Source of the DNA: Spirochaetaceae bacterium
GTDB taxonomy: Bacteria; Spirochaetota; Spirochaetia; Treponematales; Breznakiellaceae
Direction of reading: 5' to 3'
Length of the DNA stretch: 58,026 nt
Assembly (NCBI GenBank): GCA_031277165.1
Contig: JAISLT010000009.1
Location: 1 to 58,026 of the forward strand
Under the pieces are notes generated by a model. That model saw only the letters and a program-made list of their open reading frames with translations. It did no database searches and had not been told where the DNA came from. This document shows positions 17,770 through 26,474 of this stretch, in pieces. The first letter of the stretch is position 1. Each line of letters begins with the position of its first letter. The translations under genes were made by a program, and so were the position numbers.

Positions 17770-18969
17770 TCAACCTAAACCGGCTTTGCGGCGGGTGTAG
17801 ACATCGTAGAAAACCGCCAGCAGAAGGATTAGGGCTTTAACCACATATTGGTAATGGGTCCCCAGGTTCATTAGGGACATGCCATTGTTAATCGCCGACA
17901 TAACAAGGCCTCCGACAATAACCCCTATTATTGTTCCTATACCGCCGGAGGCGGAAACGCCGCCGATGTAACAGGCCGCAATGGCATCCATCTCGAACAT
18001 ATTGCCGGCCTGGGGAAGGGCGCTGTTCATGTATCCGGTGGAAACCACCGCCGCCAGGCCCGTTAAAAGGCCCATAATGCAGAATACAATAAAGGTAATA
18101 AATTCGGAGTTAATGCCGGAAAGCTTGGCGGACCGGGCGTTCCCGCCCACCGCATAAATGTACCGGCCCAGAACCGTGTTGTTCATTATAAAGTGGAAGA
18201 CCCCCACGGTTACGCCCAGGACAATTACGACGATAGGAAGCCCCCGGTAGTCGGCAAAGCGTTCCGCCAGGGTTAGGGCCAAAACGCTGATAATAATAAG
18301 TTTTACCATAAAAAGGCCAAAGGGGGAAACTTCAAAGTTATTGGCGATTTTTTTCTGCCGTCCGGAAAATTCGGCGGCCCAATAGAGCAAAAGCAGGACC
18401 CCCACCACCACAAAGGCCGCGGGATAGTGTCCAAAGAAGGTGTTTTCCAGGTGAAGCAGTTCGTCCACGGTCCCGGTGGAAAAGTAGGAATATTCGTCGT
18501 CTTGGAAGCTGACGGGGTTTACATTGGTAACAATATAGGTAAGCCCCCGGAACAGCATCATCCCCGCCAGGGTAACAATAAAGGCCGGTATTTTGGGGTA
18601 TGCGATAAACCAGCCCTGGAAGGCCCCTATGACAAGGCCCATAATCAGCGCCGAAAGCACCGTTAAGGGCATTCCTATCTGGGTATTGTAGACAAAGGCG
18701 CTTAGGGCCCCCACAAAGGCGCAGACCGAACCTACGGAAAGGTCTATCCCCAAGATAATAATACACTGGACCATCCCGGTGGCCAGGATAAGCACATAAC
18801 TGTACTGGAAGAAAATGTTGGTAATGTTCCGGCCGCTGAAATTCCGCCACTCCGCCAGGGGACCAAAGATCAGCATGATCAACCCCAGCATAATAAACAT
18901 GGAATAGTTTCTTAGGTTGTTTCTAATCAGCGTCCGGGAATTAACCGTATGAATAACTTTGCCGCTCAT
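17770..18969 (-). CDS. mmsB: Monosaccharide ABC transporter permease
   Basis: 399 residues with about ten hydrophobic helices in the BPD_transp_2 (RbsC/XylH/GguB) family. The N-terminal YSMFIMLGLIMLIFGPL and the conserved loop GIDLSVGSVCAFVGA are visible. Sequence style is that of GguB/MmsB/XylH, which import xylose, arabinose, glucose or galactose. It is the last gene of the ChvE-MmsA-MmsB operon, 15 bp after the ATPase, with AAGGAGAG ahead of the ATG. Next to xylA/xylB, xylose is the likeliest substrate (inference). Confidence 0.92.
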   Translation of the reverse strand: MSGKVIHTVNSRTLIRNNLRNYSMFIMLGLIMLIFGPLAEWRNFSGRNITNIFFQYSYVLILATGMVQCIIILGIDLSVGSVCAFVGALSAFVYNTQIGMPLTVLSALIMGLVIGAFQGWFIAYPKIPAFIVTLAGMMLFRGLTYIVTNVNPVSFQDDEYSYFSTGTVDELLHLENTFFGHYPAAFVVVGVLLLLYWAAEFSGRQKKIANNFEVSPFGLFMVKLIIISVLALTLAERFADYRGLPIVVIVLGVTVGVFHFIMNNTVLGRYIYAVGGNARSAKLSGINSEFITFIVFCIMGLLTGLAAVVSTGYMNSALPQAGNMFEMDAIAACYIGGVSASGGIGTIIGVIVGGLVMSAINNGMSLMNLGTHYQYVVKALILLLAVFYDVYTRRKAGLG

Positions 18970-18984
18970 AAGCTCTCCTTATTT

Positions 18985-20508
18985 TTAGCCGACCAATGCC
19001 ATATGCATGATCTTTTCCTGGCTTGCTTCCTCGTGGGTTAGTACACCCTTAATTTTGCCCTCGTTCATAACATAGATTCGATCCGCCATTCCCAGGGCTT
19101 CGGGCAGCTCGGAACTGATCATAATGATGCTTTTTCCGGCGGTGGTAAGATCGTTCAGGATATTGTAAATTTCTGTCTTGGCGCCCACGTCAATGCCCCT
19201 GGTAGGTTCGTCCACAATAAAGATATCCGGGTCCGCCGCCAGGGTGCGGCTTACCACCACCTTTTGCTGGTTGCCCCCGGAAAGGTTCCTGGCCATCTGG
19301 TTAATCGACGGGGTTCTAATGTTAAGCTCCCGGCGGTACTTTTCTGCCCTCATGCTTTCTTTTTTGGTGTTAATAATCCCAAACCGGGAAACCTGCTCAA
19401 GGCTGGAATTGGAAATATTGGTCTTTATGTCTTGAATTAGAATAAGTCCCAACCCCTTGCGGTCTTCGGAAATATACCCCAGCCCCGCCTTCATGGCCGC
19501 CTTGCTTGAGGTAAGGTGCAGGGCCCTTCCGTTAATGTACAGTTCCCCCTCGCTGCGGTACCCGTAGGATCTGCCGAAGATGCTCATCATTAACTCTGTC
19601 CGGCCCGCACCCATGGGGCCGCAGAAGGCCAGGATCTCCCCTTTTCTAAGAAAGAACGACACATTATCCACCACCCGAATGCCATGGTATTCGGGGTGAT
19701 ACACCGACCAGTTCTTAACTTCCATGATCGTGTCCCCCGGCGTACTCTTCCGTTCGGGGAACCGGTGGGTAAGGTCCCGGCCCACCATGTCCCGGATAAT
19801 TCTGGCTTCGGTAAGTTTTTCCTCCTTAACGTTATAACTGCCGATAGATCTGCCGTCCCGCAGGATCGTTATGGTGTCCGCCACCTCTAAAATTTCGTTT
19901 AGTTTATGGGAGATCATTACGCAGGTAATTCCCTGCTTTTTAAATTCCAGGATAAGTTTAAGAAGCTTTTCGCTTTCATCGTCGTTCAGGGACGAGGTTG
20001 GTTCATCCAGGATCAGCAGATCTACCTTTTTAGAAAGGGCCCTGGCAATTTCTACCAACTGCTGCTTGCCAACCCCCAGCTTACTCACCAATGTTTCCGG
20101 GGGCTCCTGGAGCCCCACCTGTTCAAGGTACTTTTTAGACTCCTGAATATAATAATTCCAGTTGATAATGCCAAAGGTGGTCTGCATGTGTCCCAGAAAA
20201 ATATTTTCGTAAATAGAAAGATAGGGACTTAAGGCCAGTTCCTGATGGATTATGGCAAGCCCCTCTTTTTCGCTGTCCTTAACGCTATGGTAATTTGTTT
20301 CTTTTCCCTTATAAAAAACTTTTCCTTGATAATCCCCCTTGGGATAAACCCCGGAAATAACGCTCATTAGGGTGGACTTCCCTGCGCCGTTTTCGCCGCA
20401 TAAAGAATGGATTTCTCCCCTTTCTATTTTTAAGGAGATATCCTCCAATGCCCGGACCCCGGGGAAATCTTTGGTTAGGTTTTGAATTTCAAGTATATAC
20501 TCACTCAT
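18985..20508 (-). CDS. mmsA: Monosaccharide ABC transporter ATPase (two ABC domains)
   Basis: 507 residues. The first ABC domain has Walker A GENGAGKST (about 38-46), signature LGVGKQQLVEIARAL and Walker B LLILDEPTSS. The second has the degenerate Walker A GPMGAGRTELM, signature LSGGNQQKVVVSRTL and Walker B IFIVDEPTRGIDVG. The MVGRDLTHRFPER bridge is typical of GguA/MmsA, the energising subunit of ChvE-dependent sugar uptake. It lies between the binding protein and the permease. A terminator-like hairpin at 20611-20646 separates it from chvE, probably giving excess binding protein over ATPase. Confidence 0.93.
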   Translation of the reverse strand: MSEYILEIQNLTKDFPGVRALEDISLKIERGEIHSLCGENGAGKSTLMSVISGVYPKGDYQGKVFYKGKETNYHSVKDSEKEGLAIIHQELALSPYLSIYENIFLGHMQTTFGIINWNYYIQESKKYLEQVGLQEPPETLVSKLGVGKQQLVEIARALSKKVDLLILDEPTSSLNDDESEKLLKLILEFKKQGITCVMISHKLNEILEVADTITILRDGRSIGSYNVKEEKLTEARIIRDMVGRDLTHRFPERKSTPGDTIMEVKNWSVYHPEYHGIRVVDNVSFFLRKGEILAFCGPMGAGRTELMMSIFGRSYGYRSEGELYINGRALHLTSSKAAMKAGLGYISEDRKGLGLILIQDIKTNISNSSLEQVSRFGIINTKKESMRAEKYRRELNIRTPSINQMARNLSGGNQQKVVVSRTLAADPDIFIVDEPTRGIDVGAKTEIYNILNDLTTAGKSIIMISSELPEALGMADRIYVMNEGKIKGVLTHEEASQEKIMHMALVG

Positions 20509-20610
20509 GGCTTTCCCTTTTACATTTATAGAAAAATCCGTCCGGCATGCCGGGGGCGGTGGTTAAACCCGCTGCTTACCCCGTGCAGCCTGCGCCGGGG
20601 TCTTGGCAAA

Positions 20611-20646
20611 TAAAAAGGCGGGAGAAAAGGGTGGTATCCTCCCGCC
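20611..20646 (-). terminator. Attenuating terminator between chvE and mmsA
   Basis: Minus strand: GGCGGGAG (20646-20639) pairs with CTCCCGCC (20624-20617), followed by TTTTTA. Its position inside the operon suggests partial termination that favours chvE expression. Confidence 0.75.
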
Positions 20647-20660
20647 AATAAAGGTGTGTT

Positions 20661-21770
20661 TTACCTTCCGGTAATTTGAGAAGCCTGAGCAGCCTCGTAG
20701 AATCCCGCATTTACGGGGACCCTGATATTGCTCTTGGTAACCAGGATAGGATCGAGCAGGTAGGTGTTGACAACCTTGCGGCCCGTATCGCCAATCTTGG
20801 CAAGATCGCCGGTGGCCAGAACTGCCCCGGGGATCCGGACGGTGCGGCCCTTAAGGACCTGATCGGCCAAAAGGATGGCGGCCTCCGCCAGCTTGTTGGT
20901 GTCTTTAAATACCGTGCTGGTTTGCTCGCCGTTCTTAATGGATATCATGGAATCAAATTCCGCATCCTGCCCGGTTACTACGGGAAGTTTGGACCGGTAT
21001 TTCGCATCGGCCTTACAAGCTTCGATGATCGCCCGGGCCAGGGTGTCGTTGGGGGACAGGACCGCATCTAAGGTTACGTTCCGGGCATCGTTGCTAAGAA
21101 GATTTTCCATTCTGGTCTTGGCAATAGGCGCCTGCCAGTTTTCGGTGGCGATCCTCTGGAAGTTGGCCTTGTCGGCGGAGGTCCGGGGATAGGGTCCCAC
21201 CACCTTAAGAACGCCCTTGTCCACGTAGGGGTTAAGGATGCTCATGGCGCCGTCGAAGAAAAAGAACGAATTTCCATCGGTGGGTGAACCGGCAAAGAGG
21301 GTAATGTTCTTGGGAGCGGCGGCGGTGGCGGATTTAAGGTTCAAGGCGCTTTCAATGCTCTGGCCCTGGAGCTGTCCGACCTTGTAGTTGTTAAAGGTGA
21401 TATAATAATCATAGTCCGCCGAGTTGGAAATAATCCTGTCGTAGGCGATGACCACGACTTTATCGCGGGCGGCTTCGGCAATAACCGAGCGGACGCCGTC
21501 GTTGAGGCATCCTACCACCAGGGCCTTGGCATCCTGAGTTAGGAAGCTTTGGATCTGCTGATTCTGCTGGGTCTGGTCGGCGTTGGCCCACTGGACCTCC
21601 GCACGGTACCCGGATTTTTCGGCAAAAGCCTTAAGGGCGTTACCGTCTTTTACCCAGCGTTGGACGTGGGTTTCGGGCATGGCGATGCCGATAAAAGTCC
21701 TGTTTCGCTGGGCAAAACCAAAACTTGCCGCTACTGCCAGAATCAGCAGTACGAGAGCAATCTTTTTCAT
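20661..21770 (-). CDS. chvE: Periplasmic sugar-binding protein ChvE/XylF-like
   Basis: 369 residues from the ATG at 21770, chosen because GGAGG sits six bases upstream; the ATG four codons earlier overlaps that site. The signal peptide MKKIALVLLILAVAASFGFAQ is followed by RTFIGIAMPETHVQRWVKDG, as in ChvE-type multiple monosaccharide receptors. Further conserved blocks are QIQSFLTQDAKALVVG and LSPNDTLARAIIEA. It captures xylose, glucose or related sugars for MmsAB. It is probably the most highly expressed gene of the region, with its own promoter (TTGATG - 16 bp - TATCTT). Confidence 0.93.
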   Translation of the reverse strand: MKKIALVLLILAVAASFGFAQRNRTFIGIAMPETHVQRWVKDGNALKAFAEKSGYRAEVQWANADQTQQNQQIQSFLTQDAKALVVGCLNDGVRSVIAEAARDKVVVIAYDRIISNSADYDYYITFNNYKVGQLQGQSIESALNLKSATAAAPKNITLFAGSPTDGNSFFFFDGAMSILNPYVDKGVLKVVGPYPRTSADKANFQRIATENWQAPIAKTRMENLLSNDARNVTLDAVLSPNDTLARAIIEACKADAKYRSKLPVVTGQDAEFDSMISIKNGEQTSTVFKDTNKLAEAAILLADQVLKGRTVRIPGAVLATGDLAKIGDTGRKVVNTYLLDPILVTKSNIRVPVNAGFYEAAQASQITGR

Positions 21771-21891
21771 ATTTTCCTCCATAAAAAAATAGAATAGGAT
21801 AGGATAATTCAGCCTATGCCGGTTCTACCCAGGGGGGAATCGTATTTTTTTGATAAAAAGCTGTACTTTTACCGTTTATTTACCCGGGGGC

Positions 21892-21919
21892 AAGATAAAG
21901 AGGAATTTATTAACATCAA
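21892..21919 (-). promoter_or_regulatory. Promoter of chvE-mmsAB
   Basis: Minus strand: TTGATG (21919-21914), 16-bp spacer, TATCTT (21897-21892). The leader to the ATG is about 115 nt. A direct repeat GTTACG-N5-GTTACG (plus strand 21938-21954) lies just upstream and might bind an activator. Confidence 0.5.
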
Positions 21920-21949
21920 TATTTTACTATTCCGTGTGTTACGATTCCG

Positions 21950-23107
21950 TTACGGAACGCTGATAGTGCGGAACACGTCCTCCCGGGAGTGGAATCCGTC
22001 CCGGATTATCACATCTATGTTTTCTTTATAAATTGCCGTGGATTTTTCCAGATAGGCGGGGATCATGATCCCGCTTTGGTTATCCACCATGGAATCCGGA
22101 GGGGGGAGATCGGGTTTTTTTTCCCCAGCGGACCTTTGGCCCAGGGCCACCGCCAGCCGGGCCGCCCGTACCCCCAGGCTTCCAATGGGTTTATAGACCG
22201 TCATAAGCTGGGTTCCCTCCACAATACGCTGGCAGCTGCTTAGCTCCGCATCCTGGCCTACCACGGCAATTGTTCCCGCCAAGCGGCGTTCCGACAAAAG
22301 CTGGATGGCGGCCCCGGCGATGGCGTCGTTGCCGCAGACTATGGCGTCAAAATTTGTGGTCTCGTTGAATATGGCCCCGATTTTCTCCAGAGCTTCGTCG
22401 GAACTCCATTCTTCCAGCCATATTTCCCGGTCTATCCGCACGGCCCCGGACTTAATAAAGGGGTCCATAACTTCATAGAACCCGGCGTTGATCTCCGCAC
22501 TGTTGACATCGTGGATTGAACCGTTTACCACTAAGTATTTGCCCTGGGGTACCGCCTCCCGCAGCGCTTCGCCAAAGTACCGGCCCACTTCCCGGGAGTC
22601 GAAGGAAATATACGCATCCAGGGGAACCCTTTGAATAAGCCGGTCGTAGGCAATAACGGGAATGCCCGCATCTTTTACCTGCCGGATTGCCCCGGCGATA
22701 AGCTCCGTATCGTGGGCTATGACCACCAGAATATCGATATTCTGGTTTACCATGTAGTTGATCTGGGCAATCTGCTCCCGGATGCCCCCGGCGGAAAGCT
22801 GGACAATAACATCCGCCCCCAGTTCCTGGGCGGCGCCGGTAAAAACCTTTAGATCTTTGTTCCACCGTTCAATAATAAAGGTGGCAGTGGCAATGGAAAA
22901 ACCTATGGTCAGCCGCGGTTTTTCCTGGGGTGAACGGAAATTCCCCCCGGCGCCCTGCGGTTCGGCGGGAACACCGGGCGCTCCGTTCCGGAAAGCGCCG
23001 GAATCACAGGCCGTGGGACACAGGCCCAGAAGGACCGTCAAAAGGACTATGCCGGTAAGCCCATATAAAATCCCCGGTTGGGGCCGGCCCTTACAGGGGG
23101 ATTGCAT
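21950..23107 (-). CDS. Sugar-binding lipoprotein, XylF-type (probable sensor)
   Basis: 385 residues. A hydrophobic lipoprotein signal (LTGIVLLTVLLGLCPTAC) precedes a type I periplasmic-binding fold: TIGFSIATATFIIERWNKD, NYMVNQNIDILVVIAHD, IPVIAYDRL and VGQDAELSSCQRIVEGTQL all resemble D-xylose-binding XylF. It lies between the response regulator and the chvE operon, not with its own permease. It may therefore be a second receptor for MmsAB, or a sensor delivering sugar to the kinase, as XylFII does. It starts six bases after TAGACT with no Shine-Dalgarno (leaderless). Sugar specificity is inferred from context. Confidence 0.82.
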   Translation of the reverse strand: MQSPCKGRPQPGILYGLTGIVLLTVLLGLCPTACDSGAFRNGAPGVPAEPQGAGGNFRSPQEKPRLTIGFSIATATFIIERWNKDLKVFTGAAQELGADVIVQLSAGGIREQIAQINYMVNQNIDILVVIAHDTELIAGAIRQVKDAGIPVIAYDRLIQRVPLDAYISFDSREVGRYFGEALREAVPQGKYLVVNGSIHDVNSAEINAGFYEVMDPFIKSGAVRIDREIWLEEWSSDEALEKIGAIFNETTNFDAIVCGNDAIAGAAIQLLSERRLAGTIAVVGQDAELSSCQRIVEGTQLMTVYKPIGSLGVRAARLAVALGQRSAGEKKPDLPPPDSMVDNQSGIMIPAYLEKSTAIYKENIDVIIRDGFHSREDVFRTISVP

Positions 23108-23113
23108 GGTAAA

Positions 23114-23142
23114 AGTCTAAACCGAAACCGGGGGAAACACAA
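23114..23142 (-). promoter_or_regulatory. Promoter of the XylF-type lipoprotein
   Basis: Minus strand: TTGTGT (23142-23137), 17-bp spacer, TAGACT (23119-23114). The expected +1 coincides with the ATG at 23107. Confidence 0.5.
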
Positions 23143-23203
23143 GACGCCGGGTCTAAAGATATATTTTAAATGGGATCCTTCCGATGCAAAGTGCCGCAGG
23201 CTC

Positions 23204-24700
23204 CTATGGTTTTACATCCGTGGGCAGCCGGCCCCGGATCTTTTTGAATATCTTGGTAAAATAATTGGGATCATGGTATCCCACCGCATAGGCCGCCTCT
23301 TTTACCGATACGGAAGATTCCCGCAAAAGCCGTTCCGCCTCGGCGATCCGCAGGGCCGTAAGATGATCAACGAAGGTGGTTTGCAGGTGTTCCCCAAAAA
23401 GCCGGCTTAAATGGGCGGCGGATATTCCGGCGGCATCGGCCACATCTTTAAGCTGAATTCCCCGGATGTAGTTTTCCCGGATAAAGGCCAGGGCCTTAAC
23501 CAGCGGCAGGGGGTAGTTTCCAGAACGATCACTATTTGCCTTTAGGAGCAGTTTGTCAAAATGCACCTCGGCCCAGCGGCGCCATGCCCCCAGATCCTTT
23601 AGGTCCATAATCTCCGCCGGATCGAAGGGGACAGCCCCGGAAGTTTTTTCTCCGGCGGAAGAAAAGGCGGAGGACCAAACGCCGTAGATATCATCCAAAA
23701 GCAGGGTAAAGAGGGAGACCATCCTTAGTTTGGCGGTGTTAAAATCCGCAGAAAAAAGGGGCTCCCATAGGGCGCTAAAGAGGGATTTTGCCTCCTCCGG
23801 CGGAATGCGGCCTATTTTTTCCCGAAGCCGGGTTACCTGTTTTCTTTCCCGGTCCCAGGAAGCGGCTACCCCCCCCCCCCCCCCCCCCATCGGGTGGCGC
23901 CGGGAAAGTTCCGTTAAGGCCTCGTTACAGGAATTATACAACTCCGGTCCCCGGTATAATCCCCCCAGGCCGTAATACCAGGTGATGGGACTTAAAAGGG
24001 TTTCCAGCATCTTTACCGTTTTTTGCCTAAATACGCCGGGGTTAATATCTTCGGAAATTAAAAAAAGACCCCTGTTTAGGATCACATCGTATATGCAGGG
24101 GTACTTGTATAGAAGTTTCTCCGCGGCCAGGGCGCACCATTTTTCCGGGTCTGTCTCTATTTCCAAAAGCAGGGTTATTCCCCAATCGGAAGGCAGGGAC
24201 AGGCTTTCCCGGTACTGCTCCCAGGTTTCTTCCCCCATGGGGATCCAAATGTCCCGGCGCATTAACCGCAGTTTTGGGTTGTCGTACTCCGATGTTGTGG
24301 GGGGCAGGGAATGGAGCTGATCCAGGGCCTTGTTCAGGGTTTCAAAGAAGGTACGCTTGGAAACGGGCTTTACCAGGTAGGCAAAGACGCCCAGGGGTAT
24401 GGCCCGCTGGGCCAGATCAAAACGCTCGTAGGCGGTGGAAAGGATGCAGATCATCCGGGGGTACTTTTTGTGGACCTCCTCAAGTACCGAAAGGCCGTTT
24501 ATGCCCGGTATGTTAATGTCCATAAATACTATGTCCGGTTCTGTTTCGTAGATTACCTTTAGGGCCTCGTAGCCCGACCGGGCCTTCCCTGCCAGGGTAA
24601 AGGGATTGTCCGCGGCGGCGGTTCCGGAAAAGTTCTTTAGCATAAACTCGTAACTTTCCAGGACCGGTTCTTCATCGTCCACAATTAAAACGCTATACAT
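23204..24700 (-). CDS. YesN-type response regulator with AraC DNA-binding domain (contains G20 tract)
   Basis: 498 residues. The receiver domain (1-125) has VDDEEPVLES, the phospho-Asp in IVFMDINIPG (about 56) and YLVKPVS. A poorly conserved middle domain follows, and a C-terminal AraC double helix-turn-helix (about 400-498: IQLKDVADAAGISAAHLSRLF and AYAVGYHDPNYFTKIFKK). In the middle domain the coding strand carries 20 consecutive G residues (23888-23869), read in frame as PMGGGGGGV. A gain or loss of one G would remove the DNA-binding domain. It overlaps the kinase gene by 16 bp. It probably activates the xylose and monosaccharide genes. Confidence 0.92.
   Translation of the reverse strand: MYSVLIVDDEEPVLESYEFMLKNFSGTAAADNPFTLAGKARSGYEALKVIYETEPDIVFMDINIPGINGLSVLEEVHKKYPRMICILSTAYERFDLAQRAIPLGVFAYLVKPVSKRTFFETLNKALDQLHSLPPTTSEYDNPKLRLMRRDIWIPMGEETWEQYRESLSLPSDWGITLLLEIETDPEKWCALAAEKLLYKYPCIYDVILNRGLFLISEDINPGVFRQKTVKMLETLLSPITWYYGLGGLYRGPELYNSCNEALTELSRRHPMGGGGGGVAASWDRERKQVTRLREKIGRIPPEEAKSLFSALWEPLFSADFNTAKLRMVSLFTLLLDDIYGVWSSAFSSAGEKTSGAVPFDPAEIMDLKDLGAWRRWAEVHFDKLLLKANSDRSGNYPLPLVKALAFIRENYIRGIQLKDVADAAGISAAHLSRLFGEHLQTTFVDHLTALRIAEAERLLRESSVSVKEAAYAVGYHDPNYFTKIFKKIRGRLPTDVKP
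23869..23888 (-). repeat. G20 homopolymer inside the response-regulator gene
   Basis: Twenty C on the plus strand, read as G on the coding strand at about codons 271-277. The frame is intact at 20. Slippage of plus or minus one would truncate the regulator before its AraC domain. Homopolymer G tracts are known phase-variation sites in treponemes and other bacteria. Confidence 0.9.
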
Positions 24701-26181
24701 GGTTCCCTTTCCGTATCAATGCGGATAAACACGGTGGTTCCCCCGGGGCCGGCTTCAATATCCACCACCCCGGTGTCATCGGGATAGAAAAAGTACAGCC
24801 GTTGAATCACATTTTCCAGGCCCATAACCCGGGAAACGGAGGATTCGTCTATGGGCTGGGGATGGAGCAGTTTTTTTACCCTTTCCCGGGACATTCCCGT
24901 ACCGTTATCCTGCACCGACAGAACCAGCCGTTTTCCGTTCATGCCGGCCCGGACGGTAATGCGGCGCAGAAAGTCTTCTCCGGCGTCTTTAAAGGCATGG
25001 ATTACGCTGTTTTCCACCAGCGGTTGAAGGATCGAAACGGGGACCTTATATGCATCCAAAAGCTCTTCGGCACATTCCATGACCAATGTAAGGTTCCGGG
25101 GAAAGCGTACCCGTATTAGGTAAAAGTAATAATCCAGCCCCGTAATTTCGTACCGCAGGGGCACAATAATATCCTTATTTCTAATAATATGCCGGAAAAG
25201 CCGGGCCATGTAATCCATGTATTCTCCGGTTCTGTCCGCCCCTTCCACTATGGCAAGCTGCATGCCGGTGTTTATGGTATTAAAAAGAAAGTGGGGATTC
25301 ATCTGGGCCTGCAGGGCGTAAATTTCCATATGCCGTACCAGCCCTTCCATTTTCATGTTCCGCAGTTTTTCCCGCATATATTCCTGCTTAATATTTTCCT
25401 GCCAGCGTATTTCTTCTATGTATTTGCTTATTTCGCCCTTCATGTGGTTAAAGGCATCTATTACCCGGTCAAACTCTTCTATCCCCCGGCCCGTCTCCAT
25501 ATCGGGGATGTTAAAATTTCCCGAAGAAAGTTCTTTGGTCATGGCAGAAAGCTTTGTCAGGGGATTGGTAAAGCGGTTGATCGAATACAGCAGGATTAGG
25601 ACGGAAAAAACCGACATGGAAATAATAAAGATAAAATTCCATAGCTGAAGGGCCCCGGATTCCGCCAGAAACTGTTCGTAGGCCCACAACTGTGAACGGT
25701 ACCGTTCCGTGCTTAGGGCGTCAATTTCCCGGTTGATGTATTCCTTAAGGCGGGCCATCTCTTCGTAAATTGCCGTATACGCTGCAATGTTCCGGCCCCG
25801 CTTTTCTTCAATGGCCGTTTCCGCCAGGTTAAGGTAATGAAAAATAAGGGCGTATAATTCCCGTTCCTTTAGATCCAGGGGATTTCCCAGGATCTGCCGG
25901 TATCCGGGAAGTTTTTGCCGCAGGTTCTGGGTGTCAATAAAAATTTGAGCCAGGGCATTGGAAGATCTGGTGGAAAGGAAGGCCATCAGGGGACCCTCGT
26001 AGGCCGCCAGATCATCCTGGATCGATTTAAGAAACCGTTCCTGTTCAAAGTTCCGTTCGGAAAGTTCCTGGATCTTCTGGGCGCTGAATAAAATATAGGC
26101 GGTGCTTAAAACCAGCAAAAAGAACGCCCCCAGGGTACTTAGGACAATCTGAACTCTAAAGGACCGGTAATAGGGCTTCAT
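24685..26181 (-). CDS. LytS/YesM-type sensor histidine kinase
   Basis: 498 residues. Membrane helix 1 is near residues 12-30 and helix 2 near 187-207, enclosing an extracytoplasmic helical sensor of about 155 residues. A HAMP linker follows (FTNPLTKLSAMTKELSSGNF). The His_kinase domain has the phospho-His in ALQAQMNPHFLFNTINTG, the N box LVENSVIHAF and the G box VQDNGTGMSRE. It works with the overlapping YesN-type regulator. With the membrane-anchored sugar-binding protein at 26473 it resembles the XylFII-LytS-YesN xylose-sensing systems of Firmicutes (established there, inferred here). The ribosome site is GAGAGGGA. Confidence 0.92.
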   Translation of the reverse strand: MKPYYRSFRVQIVLSTLGAFFLLVLSTAYILFSAQKIQELSERNFEQERFLKSIQDDLAAYEGPLMAFLSTRSSNALAQIFIDTQNLRQKLPGYRQILGNPLDLKERELYALIFHYLNLAETAIEEKRGRNIAAYTAIYEEMARLKEYINREIDALSTERYRSQLWAYEQFLAESGALQLWNFIFIISMSVFSVLILLYSINRFTNPLTKLSAMTKELSSGNFNIPDMETGRGIEEFDRVIDAFNHMKGEISKYIEEIRWQENIKQEYMREKLRNMKMEGLVRHMEIYALQAQMNPHFLFNTINTGMQLAIVEGADRTGEYMDYMARLFRHIIRNKDIIVPLRYEITGLDYYFYLIRVRFPRNLTLVMECAEELLDAYKVPVSILQPLVENSVIHAFKDAGEDFLRRITVRAGMNGKRLVLSVQDNGTGMSRERVKKLLHPQPIDESSVSRVMGLENVIQRLYFFYPDDTGVVDIEAGPGGTTVFIRIDTEREPCIAF

Positions 26182-26204
26182 CGTTTCCCTCTCTAGGAGC
26201 CTGT

Positions 26205-26334
26205 CGCACTGGTGGATTTTTTACATATTCATGAAAAAAATCCCGATTATCGGGCTCCTTTGGCAGTTTGCAAGGTATAAAAATTCACTTTGTGAATTTT
26301 TATACAATTTATGCGCGAAGCGCAACAAACTGCT
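26205..26334 (+). repeat. Dispersed multi-hairpin repeat, copy A
   Basis: 130 bp from AGGAGCCTGTCGCACT to AACAAACTGCT, preceded by CTAG. Internal hairpins include AAAAATTCAC/GTGAATTTTT, CCCGAT/ATCGGG and GCGC/GCGC. It is tandem with copy B, and a third copy lies inverted at 51771-51913. Confidence 0.85.
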
Positions 26335-26474
26335 AGGAGCCTGTTGTACTTGTGGATTTTTTACATATTCATGAAAAAAATCCCGATTATCCGGCGTCCC
26401 TTTGCAGTTTGCAGGGTGTAAAAATTCACTTTTGTGAATTTTTAGATAATTTATGCTCGAAGCAACAAACTGCT
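26335..26474 (+). repeat. Dispersed multi-hairpin repeat, copy B
   Basis: 140 bp, same order of hairpins as copy A, joined to it through CTAG. Its last bases (CTAG at 26473-26476) supply the stop codon of the leftward sensor gene. Confidence 0.85.

Noticed and set aside
26205-26474. CRISPR array
   Set aside because: Two tandem copies of 130-140 bp without short spacers; hairpin-rich dispersed repeat instead.
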